DNA of 64,000 bases from Burkholderia multivorans ATCC BAA-247 (GTDB taxonomy: Bacteria > Pseudomonadota > Gammaproteobacteria > Burkholderiales > Burkholderiaceae): NCBI RefSeq assembly GCF_000959525.1, contig NZ_CP009831.1, positions 1,860,001-1,924,000 of the forward strand, read 5' to 3'. Under the pieces are notes generated by a model. The model saw nothing but the letters and a program-made list of their open reading frames with translations. It did not search any database and had not been told where the DNA came from. The translations under genes were made by a program, and so were the position numbers. Below, piece by piece: positions 8,156-16,922 of the stretch. The stretch's first letter is position 1, and every line of letters starts with the position of its first letter.

Positions 8156-9580
8156 ATGGGCATAATGGCGCCTTTACCGCGCGCCCAGCCCATGTCGCCC
8201 GTCTTCCTAGCACCGCTCATCGTTGCCTGTGCGTTGTTCATGGAAAGCGTCGACGCGAACATCATCGTCACCGCGCTGCCCGCGATGGCGAGGGACTTCG
8301 GGCACAACCCCGTCACGCTGAACATCGCGATCACGGCCTACGTGGTCGGCCTCGGCGTGTTCATCCCGATCTGCGGCTGGCTCGCCGACCGCTTCAGCGC
8401 ACGCGCGGTGTTCCGCACCGCCATCGGCATCTTCGTCGCCGGCTCGCTGCTCTGCGCCGCATCCAATTCTCTCGGCCTGCTCACGTTCGCGCGCTTCGTG
8501 CAGGGCGTCGGCGGCGCGATGATGGTGCCGGTCGGCCGGATCATCATCTTCCGCGCGGTGCCGCGCTCCGATCTCGTGCGCGCGATGAACTACCTCGCGA
8601 TTCCCGCGCTGTTCGGGCCGACCGTCGGGCCGCTCGTCGGCGGCTTCATCACGACATATCTGCACTGGCGGATGATCTTCTTCATCAACGTGCCGATCGG
8701 TCTGTACGGGATCTACCTCGCGACGCGGCACATCGCGAACACGCACGAGCCCGATCCGGGGCCGCTCGACTGGTTCGGCTTCCTGCTCTCGGCAAGCGGC
8801 GCCGCGCTGCTGCTGATGGGGCTCACGCTGATCGACGGTGCGCTGACGACGCGCACGAACGCGCTCGCGATGTGCGCGACCGGCGCGGTGCTGCTCGCGC
8901 TCTACGTGCCGTACGCGCGGCGCAAGGAACGGCCGGTGCTCGATCTGAGCTTCCTGAAGATTCCGACGTACCACGCGAGCGTCGTCGGCGGGTCGCTGTT
9001 CCGCATCGGGCTCGGCGCGGTGCCGTTCCTGCTGCCGCTCGCGCTGCAGGAAGGACTCGGCATGAGCGCGTTCCATTCGGGGCTGATCACCTGCGCGTCG
9101 GCGCTCGGCGGCGCCGTGAGCCGCTCGACGGCCACGCATACGCTGCGCCGCTTCGGCTTTCGTACCGTGCTCATCTACAACGCCGCATTCGCGGGCCTCG
9201 CGATCGCCGCGTACGGCGTGTTCCATCCGGGCATGCCGACGTGGGCGATCTGGGTCATCGTGCTCGTCGGCGGGATTTTCCCGGCGCTGCAGTTCACGAG
9301 CCTGAACTCGATGATCTACGCGGACATCTCGCCGCGCGACGCGGGTCGCGCGACGAGCCTCGGCAGCGTCGTGCAGCAGATGTCGCTCGGGCTCGGCGTG
9401 ACGGTCGCCGGTCTCGTGCTGCATCTGTCGCACTGGCTGCAGGGCCATCAGGCGATGGTGTGGTCGGATTTCTGGCCGGCGTTCGTCGTGGTCGGGCTGT
9501 GCTCGTTCGCATCGATTCCGATCACGCGCCGGCTGCCGCCCGGTGCCGGCGACGAAGTCGCGCGCGGCAAGCGGCAGTAG
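8156..9580 (+). CDS. MFS drug:H+ antiporter (DHA2-like, about 14 TM)
   Basis: 474-aa major facilitator with about 14 hydrophobic segments. It has the inter-helix loop [16 protein letters not shown] and the export-type motif [17 protein letters not shown] typical of DHA2 efflux proteins. The protein ends in a short basic tail (EVARGKRQ). The start is uncertain: ATGs at 8156, 8165 and 8192 share the frame and none has a clear ribosome site. No MFP or outer-membrane partner is adjacent, so it probably works as a single-component exporter. The substrate is unknown. Confidence 0.85.
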   Translation: MGIMAPLPRAQPMSPVFLAPLIVACALFMESVDANIIVTALPAMARDFGHNPVTLNIAITAYVVGLGVFIPICGWLADRFSARAVFRTAIGIFVAGSLLCAASNSLGLLTFARFVQGVGGAMMVPVGRIIIFRAVPRSDLVRAMNYLAIPALFGPTVGPLVGGFITTYLHWRMIFFINVPIGLYGIYLATRHIANTHEPDPGPLDWFGFLLSASGAALLLMGLTLIDGALTTRTNALAMCATGAVLLALYVPYARRKERPVLDLSFLKIPTYHASVVGGSLFRIGLGAVPFLLPLALQEGLGMSAFHSGLITCASALGGAVSRSTATHTLRRFGFRTVLIYNAAFAGLAIAAYGVFHPGMPTWAIWVIVLVGGIFPALQFTSLNSMIYADISPRDAGRATSLGSVVQQMSLGLGVTVAGLVLHLSHWLQGHQAMVWSDFWPAFVVVGLCSFASIPITRRLPPGAGDEVARGKRQ

Positions 9581-9662
9581 ACGCCCGCACGGGCGAGCGG
9601 CCGAACGCCGAACGCTCGAACGCTCGAACGCGCTCGCTGCAGAAACGGAATCGGAAAAAATC

Positions 9663-9709
9663 AGCGGACATCCACATGGGGCCGGTGCACAGCCGTGTGG
9701 ATATCCGCT
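9663..9709. repeat. Long inverted repeat downstream of MFS gene
   Basis: Arms of 16 bp (AGCGGACATCCACATG and AGCGGATATCCACACG read in complement) match at 14 positions and flank a 15-base loop. There is no T-run. It could act as a transcript-end stem for the MFS gene or be a dispersed palindromic element; no second copy was noticed in the window. Confidence 0.5.
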
Positions 9710-9804
9710 CAGGGCTCCGGGCTTCTCGTTGGGGGTTGAGACACCCGGATTCGCTTCCTGCGTGCCATGGACATATGTGCGTCGGAAGCGGAATCGTTGC
9801 GCGT

Positions 9805-9834
9805 TTGTCGTCGCGCCATGTCCTGCACTATAGG
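9805..9834 (+). promoter_or_regulatory. Candidate promoter for ycaQ
   Basis: TTGTCG and TATAGG are separated by 18 bp, about 200 bp upstream of the chosen ycaQ start. Both boxes are moderate matches to sigma70 consensus. Confidence 0.4.
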
Positions 9835-10035
9835 GAATGTTTGCGGATGCATCTGTCAAGCATTGTCAGATGCGTGTCGGCTACGCCGTGCGCGGTGCGA
9901 CGCGATTGAAGTGGTGCACGATCGGGCGTGGCGGCTGTCGCGCCCACGGCTTACCGCCGAATCACCGGCCATACCACGCGCAGGCAAACTCCGCTTACGA
10001 TGTACGCGTTGCCGACTCCGCTCCCGATCGCTTCG

Positions 10036-11247
10036 ATGCCCACCCTCTCGCTTGCCGCCGCCCGCGCGCTGCATCTCGCCGCGCAGGGCCTGCTCACGCC
10101 GCCGCGCCGCAAGGCGACCAAGGCCGACGTGCTCGACACGATCCGCCGCATGGCGCAGTTGCAGATCGATACGATTCACGTCGTCGCACGCAGCCCCTAT
10201 CTCGTGCTGTTCGGCCGCCTCGGCGCGTTCCGGCCGCAATGGCTCGACGAACATCTGGCCGAAGCGCGGCTGTTCGAATACTGGTCGCACGAAGCGTGCT
10301 TCCTGCCCGTCGAGCAATTCGGGCTGATGCGTTACAAGATGCTCGATCCGTCCGGAATGGGATGGAAATACGCGGCCGACTGGCATGCGCAGCACCGCGA
10401 CGAGATCGCGCGGCTGCTCGACAGGATTCGCTCGGAAGGCCCGGTGCGCTCAGCCGATTTCGTGCGCGCGGACGGCATGAAAGGCAACGGATGGTGGGAC
10501 CGCAAGCCGGAGAAGCGGCATCTCGAAGTGCTGTTTACGACCGGCGATCTGATGGTCGCCGAGCGCCGCAATTTCCAGCGCATCTACGACGTGCGCGAAC
10601 GCGTGCTGCCCGACTGGGACGACGCGCGCGACCTGCCGCCGCGCGAAGCCGTGCTGCCGACGCTGCTCGATTACACGTGCCGCGCGCTCGGCATCGTCCG
10701 CGCGGACTGGGTCGCCGATTACTACCGGCTGCCGCGCCGCTCGTATCGCGCGGAACTCGAACGGCTCGCGCAGGCCGGCGAGCTGATTCCGGTGCAGGTT
10801 GCAGACTGGAAGGAACCGGCCTACGTGCATCGTTCGCTCGAGGCGCTGCTGCCCGCGGCGGCCGCCGACACGCTGCGCTCGACCGTCACGACGCTGCTGT
10901 CGCCGTTCGATCCGGTCGTATGGGATCGTCGCCGCGCGGCGACGCTGTTCGACTTCGACTATACGATCGAGTGCTATACGCCCGCGCACAAGCGGCGTTA
11001 CGGCTATTTCTGCCTGCCCGTGCTGCATCGCGGCCGCCTGATCGGCCGCGTCGACGCGAAAGCGCATCGCGCGCTCGGCACGTTCGAGCTGAAGTCCGTG
11101 CATATCGAGCCTGGCGTGCGCGTCGGCAGCGGGCTCGCGGCCGATGTCGCGAAAGCCGTCAGAAAACTCGCGGCCTGGCACGGCACGCCGCAGATCACCG
11201 TCGCGCACGCGCCGCCCGAACTGGCGCGCGCGCTGCGCGATGCGTGA
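10036..11247 (+). CDS. ycaQ: YcaQ-type winged-helix DNA glycosylase
   Basis: Member of the AlkZ/YcaQ (COG3214) family, which unhooks DNA interstrand cross-links by cleaving N-glycosidic bonds. The motif QID (Q43-I44-D45, in MAQLQIDTIHVVARSPYLV) fits the Q-hydrophobic-D catalytic motif of the YcaQ branch rather than the QxQ of AlkZ. The 403-aa length matches E. coli YcaQ. I chose the ATG that gives MPTLSLAAARALHLAAQG, aligned with the usual family N-terminus; an in-frame ATG at 10000 is possible. It is a monocistronic-looking gene. Confidence 0.85.
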   Translation: MPTLSLAAARALHLAAQGLLTPPRRKATKADVLDTIRRMAQLQIDTIHVVARSPYLVLFGRLGAFRPQWLDEHLAEARLFEYWSHEACFLPVEQFGLMRYKMLDPSGMGWKYAADWHAQHRDEIARLLDRIRSEGPVRSADFVRADGMKGNGWWDRKPEKRHLEVLFTTGDLMVAERRNFQRIYDVRERVLPDWDDARDLPPREAVLPTLLDYTCRALGIVRADWVADYYRLPRRSYRAELERLAQAGELIPVQVADWKEPAYVHRSLEALLPAAAADTLRSTVTTLLSPFDPVVWDRRRAATLFDFDYTIECYTPAHKRRYGYFCLPVLHRGRLIGRVDAKAHRALGTFELKSVHIEPGVRVGSGLAADVAKAVRKLAAWHGTPQITVAHAPPELARALRDA

Positions 11248-11271
11248 CGGCGAGTCGAACGCCGCGGCAAT

Positions 11272-11490
11272 TCAGTCGCGCAGCTTGCGAAAACGCGGCG
11301 TGCCGTCCGGCAGCGTCTCGTTGAACATTGTTTCCGGACGCACCCACAGACCGCGCGCATGCGGCCACAGGTGCTCGTAGACGACGAGCGATTCCTCGGT
11401 TTCGGAGTGACGGGCGACACCGATCACGCGATACAGTCCGCCCTTGTAATGGCGGTGCGTCGCGAGCTGTTCGGCTTCCTGTTCGGTCAT
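11272..11490 (-). CDS. DUF1653 family small protein
   Basis: 72-aa protein with the compact DUF1653 layout: HYKGGLYRVIGVARHSETEE, then VVYEHLWPHARGLWVRP and a final RFRKL. The chosen ATG (MTEQEAEQL) has GGGAG upstream; a TTG seven codons earlier is less likely. Function of the family is unknown to me. It converges on ycaQ and lies 57 bp downstream of an acetyltransferase gene on the same strand. Confidence 0.8.
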   Translation of the reverse strand: MTEQEAEQLATHRHYKGGLYRVIGVARHSETEESLVVYEHLWPHARGLWVRPETMFNETLPDGTPRFRKLRD

Positions 11491-11547
11491 GGCGGGCGCT
11501 CCCTTCGGCAAATCGGAAAGCGCGTATTGTATGCGCGGTGCCGCGCG

Positions 11548-11991
11548 TCAGCGTTTCGTGTAGATGTCGGGGCGGCGGATCTCCATCACGCGCTCCGGAT
11601 GCGCGATGGCCTCGAAACCGACCGTGCGATACAACGCGTGCGCGTCCGACGTCACGAGCATGATCCGGCGCAGCTGCGCAAGCATCGGCTGCGCGAACAC
11701 GTGATCGATCAGTGCGCGGCCATAGCCGCGGCCGCGCTCGGCCGGCAGCACGAACACGTCGCAGAGATACGCGAACGTCGCATGGTCGGTGACGAGCCGC
11801 GCGAATCCGACGAAGCGATCGCCGACGTACGCGCCGAAACAGAGCGACCCCTCGATCGCGCGCTCGACGACGTCGCGCGGAATGCCTTTCGACCAGTACG
11901 CGTCGCGATGCAGGAAATCGAAGATCGCGTCGACGTCGAGTTCGCGCTTGTCGGTCGAAAATCTGAGCGTGGCATCGGCAGCAGCAGGCAC
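11548..11991 (-). CDS. GNAT-family N-acetyltransferase
   Basis: 147-aa single-domain acetyltransferase. The acetyl-CoA pyrophosphate-binding loop is seen as RGRGYGRALIDHV, preceded by the beta-strand pair AYLCDVFVLPAE and followed by MLVTSDAHALYRTVGF, the usual motif B. The start is a GTG with GGAG nine bases upstream. The substrate is unknown. It may be cotranscribed with the DUF1653 gene. Confidence 0.85.
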   Translation of the reverse strand: MPAAADATLRFSTDKRELDVDAIFDFLHRDAYWSKGIPRDVVERAIEGSLCFGAYVGDRFVGFARLVTDHATFAYLCDVFVLPAERGRGYGRALIDHVFAQPMLAQLRRIMLVTSDAHALYRTVGFEAIAHPERVMEIRRPDIYTKR

Positions 11992-12219
11992 GGCGGTTCT
12001 CCGGCATCACGGAACGAAGCGTCGACGATACCGCGCCGCGCCGTGCGCGACAAGCGCCCGTCGCCGGCCGTCGCGATCGGCTACCATGGCGGCGCGGCAC
12101 GCCGTGCCGCCGCAGATCGACACCGACCCGGCACACATGCACCGACACCCCGTCCCTTCCGCCGTGCCAGCGCACGCACTTCCCATGCACGCAACCCGCC
12201 CACCGACCGCCTACACGCG

Positions 12220-12843
12220 ATGACGTACCGGCTCGTCGCTTTCGACTTCGACGGCACGCTTGCCGATTCGCTCGACTGCTTTCTCGCGGCGCTGTCCGAT
12301 GCGTCGCGCCTGCACGGGTTTCGCGATGCGGATCCCGCGATGCGCGCGACGCTGCGCACGATGTCCGCGCGCGACATCGTGCGTGCGCTCGACGTACCGG
12401 TGTGGAAGGTGCCGCGCGTGACGATCGACATGCGTCGACTGATGCGCGCACGTATCGCACACGTCGCGCTGTTTCCCGGTGTCGAGACGACGTTCGATGC
12501 GCTCGCTGCGCGCGGCATCCGCATCGCGATCGCGACGTCGAATGCCGAAGACGTCGTGCGCGACCGGCTCGGCCCGCACGCCGCTGCGCGTGTCGATCAT
12601 TTCGCATGCGGGATTCCGTTGTTCGGCAAGGCGCGTCGGCTGCGTGCGCTCGCGGGCGAAGCCGGCGTGCGCGCGGACCAGATGCTGTACGTCGGCGACG
12701 AGATCCGCGATGCCGACGCCGCGCGTCGCGCGCGCATCGCGTTCCAGGGCGTCGCGTGGGGCTACACGGCGCCGCACGCATTGCAGCCGCACTGCGCGAC
12801 GCCGCTGCTGCCGCATCTCGACGCGCTGCTCGATCGCGTGTGA
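12220..12843 (+). CDS. HAD-superfamily phosphatase (phosphoglycolate phosphatase-like)
   Basis: 207-aa HAD hydrolase. Motif I is DFDGTLADS (nucleophile Asp9, acid Asp11), motif II the Thr/Ser in IAIATSNAED, motif III the Lys of FGKARRL, and motif IV the acidic GDEIRDADAA. A small alpha-helical cap follows motif I, as in phosphoglycolate phosphatases. The start is the ATG giving MTYRLVAFDFDGT; no strong ribosome site is visible. The substrate cannot be assigned. Confidence 0.85.
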   Translation: MTYRLVAFDFDGTLADSLDCFLAALSDASRLHGFRDADPAMRATLRTMSARDIVRALDVPVWKVPRVTIDMRRLMRARIAHVALFPGVETTFDALAARGIRIAIATSNAEDVVRDRLGPHAAARVDHFACGIPLFGKARRLRALAGEAGVRADQMLYVGDEIRDADAARRARIAFQGVAWGYTAPHALQPHCATPLLPHLDALLDRV

Positions 12844-13213
12844 TCGCTCGCGCGCAATGCGCGCGCAAGCACACGCGTTCAGCGGATCGCCGCATGCTGC
12901 GCGCCATGTTGCACGCGCAATCTTGGCCGCGCATCGCGCACGAAAAAATTTCCGTTGCGCGACGCGCGGCGGTACACGCTACCGACATATCGCCGACACG
13001 CATCGCGCGGTCTTACCATCCGTTACAGAAGCCACAGCACCGTTGCACCTGCGACACGCACGGCCTCCTAGAATCGGTCGGGCCGGTGATCGCTTCGACC
13101 GGCGCCGCGGCAGAGCGGCGGCCGAAGCCGGCCCGGGCGCATGCCCGGTCTCTCGCACAGCATCGGATCACGCGATCCGTCGTTCAATCAGAGCCCCGAT
13201 GAAAGGAGGTCCC
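12844..13213. other. Intergenic region upstream of DUF4142 gene
   Basis: No gene seen. A TAGAAT at 13069-13074 resembles a -10 box, but the nearest -35-like TTGCAC is 20 bp upstream, too far for a good sigma70 promoter. An alternative sigma factor could serve a stress-type gene here. A very strong ribosome site (AAAGGAGG) closes the gap. Confidence 0.45.
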
Positions 13214-13783
13214 ATGAACCGCTTCTCCCCCGTTTCGCGCCTCGCCCTGTCTGCCGTTGGCCTGCTTCTCGTCGCCGCGACGGCGACCGCCCAGACCGCT
13301 CAGCCGGCCGCGTCCGCACCCGCAGCCGCGACGACGCGCATCCACGAAGCCGACCAGGCGTTCATCACGGACGGCACGAAGACGGTTTCGACGCAGCACG
13401 ACGCGGCACGCATCGCCGACGCGCGCACGTCGGACAGCCAGGTGAAGGCATTCGCGCAGCGCGTGTCGACCGACGACGAGAAGATCATTCAGGCGATGCG
13501 CGCCGCGAGCCCGCGCGGCGTCGACGTGCCGGCCAACGACCCGGACACGACCGTGCTGAACAGCATCAAGAGCCTGCGCGGCGCCGAGTTCGACAAGGCA
13601 TACATCGAGCAGGTCGCGCTCGCGGGGCAGCAGAAGACGATCTCCGCCTTCCAGGCCGAGATCGCATCGGGCCGCGATGCGAAGCTGAAGGAAGTCGCGC
13701 GTCAGGCGCTGCCGATCCTGCAGGCCCACTACGCGGACGCGCAGAAGCTCGCGCAACGCCACCATCTCGCATCGGCGCAGTAA
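13214..13783 (+). CDS. Exported DUF4142 protein
   Basis: 189-aa protein with a clear Sec signal peptide (basic start, ALSAVGLLLVAATATAQ core). A DUF4142 domain follows, a predicted four-helix ferritin-like bundle, with HEADQAFITDGTKTVSTQHD, SSQVKAFAQRV-like and TDDEKII segments and the terminal AHYADAQKLAQRH helix. Usually annotated as a predicted outer-membrane protein; biochemical role unknown. The start has an AAAGGAGG site. It stands alone. Confidence 0.85.
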   Translation: MNRFSPVSRLALSAVGLLLVAATATAQTAQPAASAPAAATTRIHEADQAFITDGTKTVSTQHDAARIADARTSDSQVKAFAQRVSTDDEKIIQAMRAASPRGVDVPANDPDTTVLNSIKSLRGAEFDKAYIEQVALAGQQKTISAFQAEIASGRDAKLKEVARQALPILQAHYADAQKLAQRHHLASAQ

Positions 13784-13843
13784 CGCGATGCCCCGCGCCG
13801 CCGCGTCGTGCCCGCGGCGCGGCGCGCGCGTTTACGTCCCGAG

Positions 13844-14443
13844 TTACGTCCCGAGCTTCGCGCGCAGTCGCGCATCCACTTCAGGCCACTCGTCGTCGAT
13901 GATGCTGAAGCGCACCGAATTGCGCTTGCGGCCGTCCGGCATGATGCGCTCGTGACGCACGATGCCTTCCTGCTTCGCGCCGAGCCGCAAGATCGCGGCG
14001 CGCGACCGTTCGTTCAGTTCGTCGGTCGTGAACTGCACGCGCACGCAGCGCAGCGTGTCGAACGCATACGCCAGCAGCAGCCACTTCGCTTCGGTATTCA
14101 CGTGCGTGCGCTGCATCGACGCACTCAGCCACGTATGACCGATCTCCAGCTTGCGATTGCGGCGGTCGATCTTCCAGAAGCGCGTGCTGCCGACCACACG
14201 GCCCGAGCCGCGATCGACGATCGTATAAGGCATCACGGTGCCCGTCGCGCGTCCGTCCAGCGCGGTCGCGAGATAGGCGTCGATCGTCTGCGCGTCGGGC
14301 ACGACCGTCACCTTCAGATTCCATAGCGCGCCGTCCGCGGCGGCGTCCAGCAGCGCATCGCGATCGGCCGTCGCGAGCGGACGCAGTTCGACGCGCGGCC
14401 CGGTCAGTGTCGGTTGTTCGAGCAGCGGCGAGGCATCGGTCAT
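13844..14443 (-). CDS. RimJ/RimL-like N-acetyltransferase
   Basis: 199-aa GNAT protein of the ribosomal-protein acetyltransferase type (Acetyltransf_3). It shows the N-terminal LTGPRVELRPLATADRDALL, the central VVGSTRFWKIDRRNRKLEIGHTWL and a C-terminal NERSRAAILRLGAKQEG block, as in RimJ/RimL proteins. The target protein or small molecule is unknown. A 12-bp direct duplication (13832-13843 and 13844-13855) covers the stop codon, so the last codons are repeated just past the end. It faces the DUF4142 gene. Confidence 0.83.
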   Translation of the reverse strand: MTDASPLLEQPTLTGPRVELRPLATADRDALLDAAADGALWNLKVTVVPDAQTIDAYLATALDGRATGTVMPYTIVDRGSGRVVGSTRFWKIDRRNRKLEIGHTWLSASMQRTHVNTEAKWLLLAYAFDTLRCVRVQFTTDELNERSRAAILRLGAKQEGIVRHERIMPDGRKRNSVRFSIIDDEWPEVDARLRAKLGT

Positions 14444-14530
14444 GATGGATTCCGTTGAAGTAACGACAGGGTCGGCAGGGACGGCACATCCGCGATCATA
14501 CGAGCGTCGCGTGACGGCCGCATCGCGGCC

Positions 14531-15478
14531 TTACACACGTGGTGCATGCGCGGCACGTGCGCCGAGATGCGCGGCAAGCCGCTCGCGAATCGCCGTCGCT
14601 TCGCCGCGCAGCGCGTCGGCAAACGCATCGACGAGCAGGCTTTTCGGTCGGTGCTCGGGGACGATCACGCTGACGCGATACGGAAACGAACGCGTGAGCG
14701 GCCGCACGTGCAGGTCGCGGCCGACGAAATCGAGCGCGGTCAGCGGATTGACGATCGCCGCGCCGAGCCCTTGCCGCACGAACGCGCAGACCGACACGGC
14801 GGACGGCGTCTCGACGACCGAGCGCGGCGCGACGCCGAGCTGCGCGAACGCATCGTCGATCATGACGCGGTACGGATCGTTCAGCGACAGGCTGACGAAC
14901 GGGCGATCGGCGAGATCGGCGAGATCGATCGCCTTGCGCGCGAGCAGCGGATGGCCGTCCGGCAGCACGCAGACCTCGTCCACCTCCAGGAGCGGCGTCA
15001 GCAACGTGCCGGGCGGCGCGACGTCGTGTTCGGTCAGTCCGACGTCGTAACGCTGCGCGGTCAACCACTCCTCGAGCACCGGCGACTCCTGCGTCGCGAC
15101 CGATACGCTGACGCCCGCATGCGCATCGCGAAAGCGCCGGCAAGCGCCCGGCAGGATCGCATGCGCGAACGCGGGCAGCGCAATCACCGACAGCTGGCCG
15201 TCGCGAAACTCGCGCAGCCGCGCGGCCGTCGCCGCGACGCGTTCGAGCCCCACATACGCGAGCCGAACGTCGTCGAACAGCGTGAGCGCGGCCATCGTCG
15301 GCCGCAGCCGCCCGTGCGTGCGCTCGAACAGCGCGAAGCCGACGATCTGCTCCATCCGCGCAAGCTCGCGGCTGATCGTCGGCTGCGACGTATAGAGCAT
15401 CTCGGCCGCGCGCGTCGTGCTGCCGCTCAGCATCAGCGCGCGAAACACCTCGATATGACGATGCGTGAGCGAAGCCAC
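14531..15478 (-). CDS. lysR: LysR transcriptional activator of lysA
   Basis: 315-aa LysR-type regulator. The N-terminal winged HTH shows HIEVFRALMLSGSTTRAAEM and SQPTISRELARMEQ, followed by the periplasmic-binding-protein-like effector domain. It is divergent from lysA with a 102-bp shared promoter region, the same arrangement as the founding E. coli lysR/lysA pair. It is therefore expected to activate lysA in response to diaminopimelate and repress itself. The assignment rests on position and family; length (E. coli 311 aa) also agrees. Confidence 0.85.
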   Translation of the reverse strand: MASLTHRHIEVFRALMLSGSTTRAAEMLYTSQPTISRELARMEQIVGFALFERTHGRLRPTMAALTLFDDVRLAYVGLERVAATAARLREFRDGQLSVIALPAFAHAILPGACRRFRDAHAGVSVSVATQESPVLEEWLTAQRYDVGLTEHDVAPPGTLLTPLLEVDEVCVLPDGHPLLARKAIDLADLADRPFVSLSLNDPYRVMIDDAFAQLGVAPRSVVETPSAVSVCAFVRQGLGAAIVNPLTALDFVGRDLHVRPLTRSFPYRVSVIVPEHRPKSLLVDAFADALRGEATAIRERLAAHLGARAAHAPRV

Positions 15479-15497
15479 CTATATCCCGAATGAATTG

Positions 15498-15515
15498 AAT
15501 GTCGATAAATCGGCA
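15498..15515. promoter_or_regulatory. Palindromic LysR-type operator between lysR and lysA
   Basis: ATGTCGATAAATCGGCAT is an interrupted palindrome with seven of nine base pairs matched. It lies 20 bp from the lysR start and 66 bp from the lysA start, where a LysR-type activator would be expected to bind and control both genes. Confidence 0.55.
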
Positions 15516-15580
15516 TTTTACTGCATAGCAGATTGCGCGCATCATCGCGACTGTCCGTTCATTCGACCGATCCATCCGTC

Positions 15581-16819
15581 ATGTCCCTCGATTCCCGCCA
15601 GCTCGCTGCGCTCGCGCAGCAATACGGCACCCCGCTGTGGGTGTACGACGCCGACATCATTCGCGACCGCATCGCGCAACTGCGCCAGTTCGACGTGATC
15701 CGCTATGCGCAGAAAGCGAACTCGAACGTCCATATCCTGAAGCTGATGCGCGACGAAGGCGCGTGCGTCGACGCCGTGTCGCTCGGCGAAATCGAGCGCA
15801 GCCTCGCGGCCGGCTTCAGCCCGGCGGGCGAGCCCGAAGGCGTCGTGTTCACCGCCGATCTCGTCGATCGTCCGACGCTCTCGGCCGTACTGAAGCACGG
15901 CGTGACCGTCAACGCGGGCTCGCTCGACATGCTCGAGCGCGTCGGCCAGCATGCGCCGGGCCACCGCGTGTGGCTACGTGTAAATCCGGGCTTCGGTCAC
16001 GGGCACAGCAACAAGACCAATACCGGCGGTCCGCAGAGCAAGCACGGGATCTGGATCGACGACGTGCCGCGCGCGATCGCGCTCGTGCGTCAGTACGGGC
16101 TGAAGCTCGTCGGGATCCACATGCACATCGGCTCGGGCGTGGACTACGGTCATCTGTCGCAGGTGTGCGACGCGATGGTCGACCTCGTCACCTCGCTCGG
16201 CCACGACATCGACGCGATCTCCGCGGGCGGCGGGCTGTCGATTCCGTATCGCGACGGCGAGCCGCGCGTCGATGTCGATCACTATTTCCGTCAATGGGAC
16301 GCCGCGCGCAAGCGCATCGAACGCCATCTCGGCCACGCGGTGCGCATCGAGATCGAGCCGGGCCGCTTCCTGGTGGCCGAAGCCGGCACGCTCGTCACCG
16401 AAGTGCAGGCCGTCAACCGCCGGCCGAAGCACGACTTCGTGCTGATCGATGCCGGCTTCAACGACCTGATGCGTCCGGCGATGTACGGCAGCTATCACGC
16501 GGTGTCCGTGCATGCGCACGACGGTGCGCTGCCCGCAGGGCGGCCGCAGGTCGACATCGCGATCGCGGGGCCGCTGTGCGAATCGGGCGACGTGTTTACG
16601 CAGGACGCGGGCGGCGTGGTCACGCACCGCAAGCTCCCGCAGCCGCAGATCGGCGACCTGCTGTTCCTGCACGATGCGGGCGCGTACGGCGCATCGATGT
16701 CGTCGAACTACAATAGCCGGCCGCTCGCGCCGGAAGTGCTCGTCGATCGCGGCACGCCGCGGCTGATTCGCCGCCGGCAGACGATCGGCGAATTGCTCGC
16801 GCTCGAAACGTTCGAATAA
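15581..16819 (+). CDS. lysA: Diaminopimelate decarboxylase
   Basis: Last step of lysine synthesis: PLP-dependent decarboxylation of meso-diaminopimelate. This is a 412-aa fold-type III protein. The PLP lysine is K45 in YAQKANSNVHIL, the glycine-rich phosphate-binding stretch is SAGGGLS, and the active-site Cys333 is in GPLCESGDVF. The C-terminal YNSRPLAPEVL is also typical. I took the ATG giving MSLDSRQLAALAQQ; sixteen extra upstream codons are open. It is divergent from lysR and followed by a strong intrinsic terminator. Confidence 0.94.
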   Translation: MSLDSRQLAALAQQYGTPLWVYDADIIRDRIAQLRQFDVIRYAQKANSNVHILKLMRDEGACVDAVSLGEIERSLAAGFSPAGEPEGVVFTADLVDRPTLSAVLKHGVTVNAGSLDMLERVGQHAPGHRVWLRVNPGFGHGHSNKTNTGGPQSKHGIWIDDVPRAIALVRQYGLKLVGIHMHIGSGVDYGHLSQVCDAMVDLVTSLGHDIDAISAGGGLSIPYRDGEPRVDVDHYFRQWDAARKRIERHLGHAVRIEIEPGRFLVAEAGTLVTEVQAVNRRPKHDFVLIDAGFNDLMRPAMYGSYHAVSVHAHDGALPAGRPQVDIAIAGPLCESGDVFTQDAGGVVTHRKLPQPQIGDLLFLHDAGAYGASMSSNYNSRPLAPEVLVDRGTPRLIRRRQTIGELLALETFE

Positions 16820-16839
16820 GGCGCGCGCGACGACGTACG

Positions 16840-16881
16840 GCCACACTCGCTGATGCGGGCGAGTGTGGCTGTTTTGCTTTT
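16840..16881 (+). terminator. Intrinsic terminator of lysA
   Basis: A perfect 11-bp stem (GCCACACTCGC and its complement) with an 8-nt loop is followed by TGTTTTGCTTTT. It begins 21 bp after the lysA stop and is the clearest rho-independent terminator in the window. Confidence 0.9.
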
Positions 16882-16922
16882 CGGCGGGCGGGCCGCACCC
16901 TGCCCGTACGCGTGCCGCGCCA

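Larger units (their letters stand above)
9581..10035. other. Intergenic region with short repeats
   Basis: No convincing gene. It holds four copies of CGAACG within 9602-9630, a long imperfect inverted repeat at 9663-9709 and a candidate promoter at 9805-9834, the last two listed separately. Confidence 0.6.
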
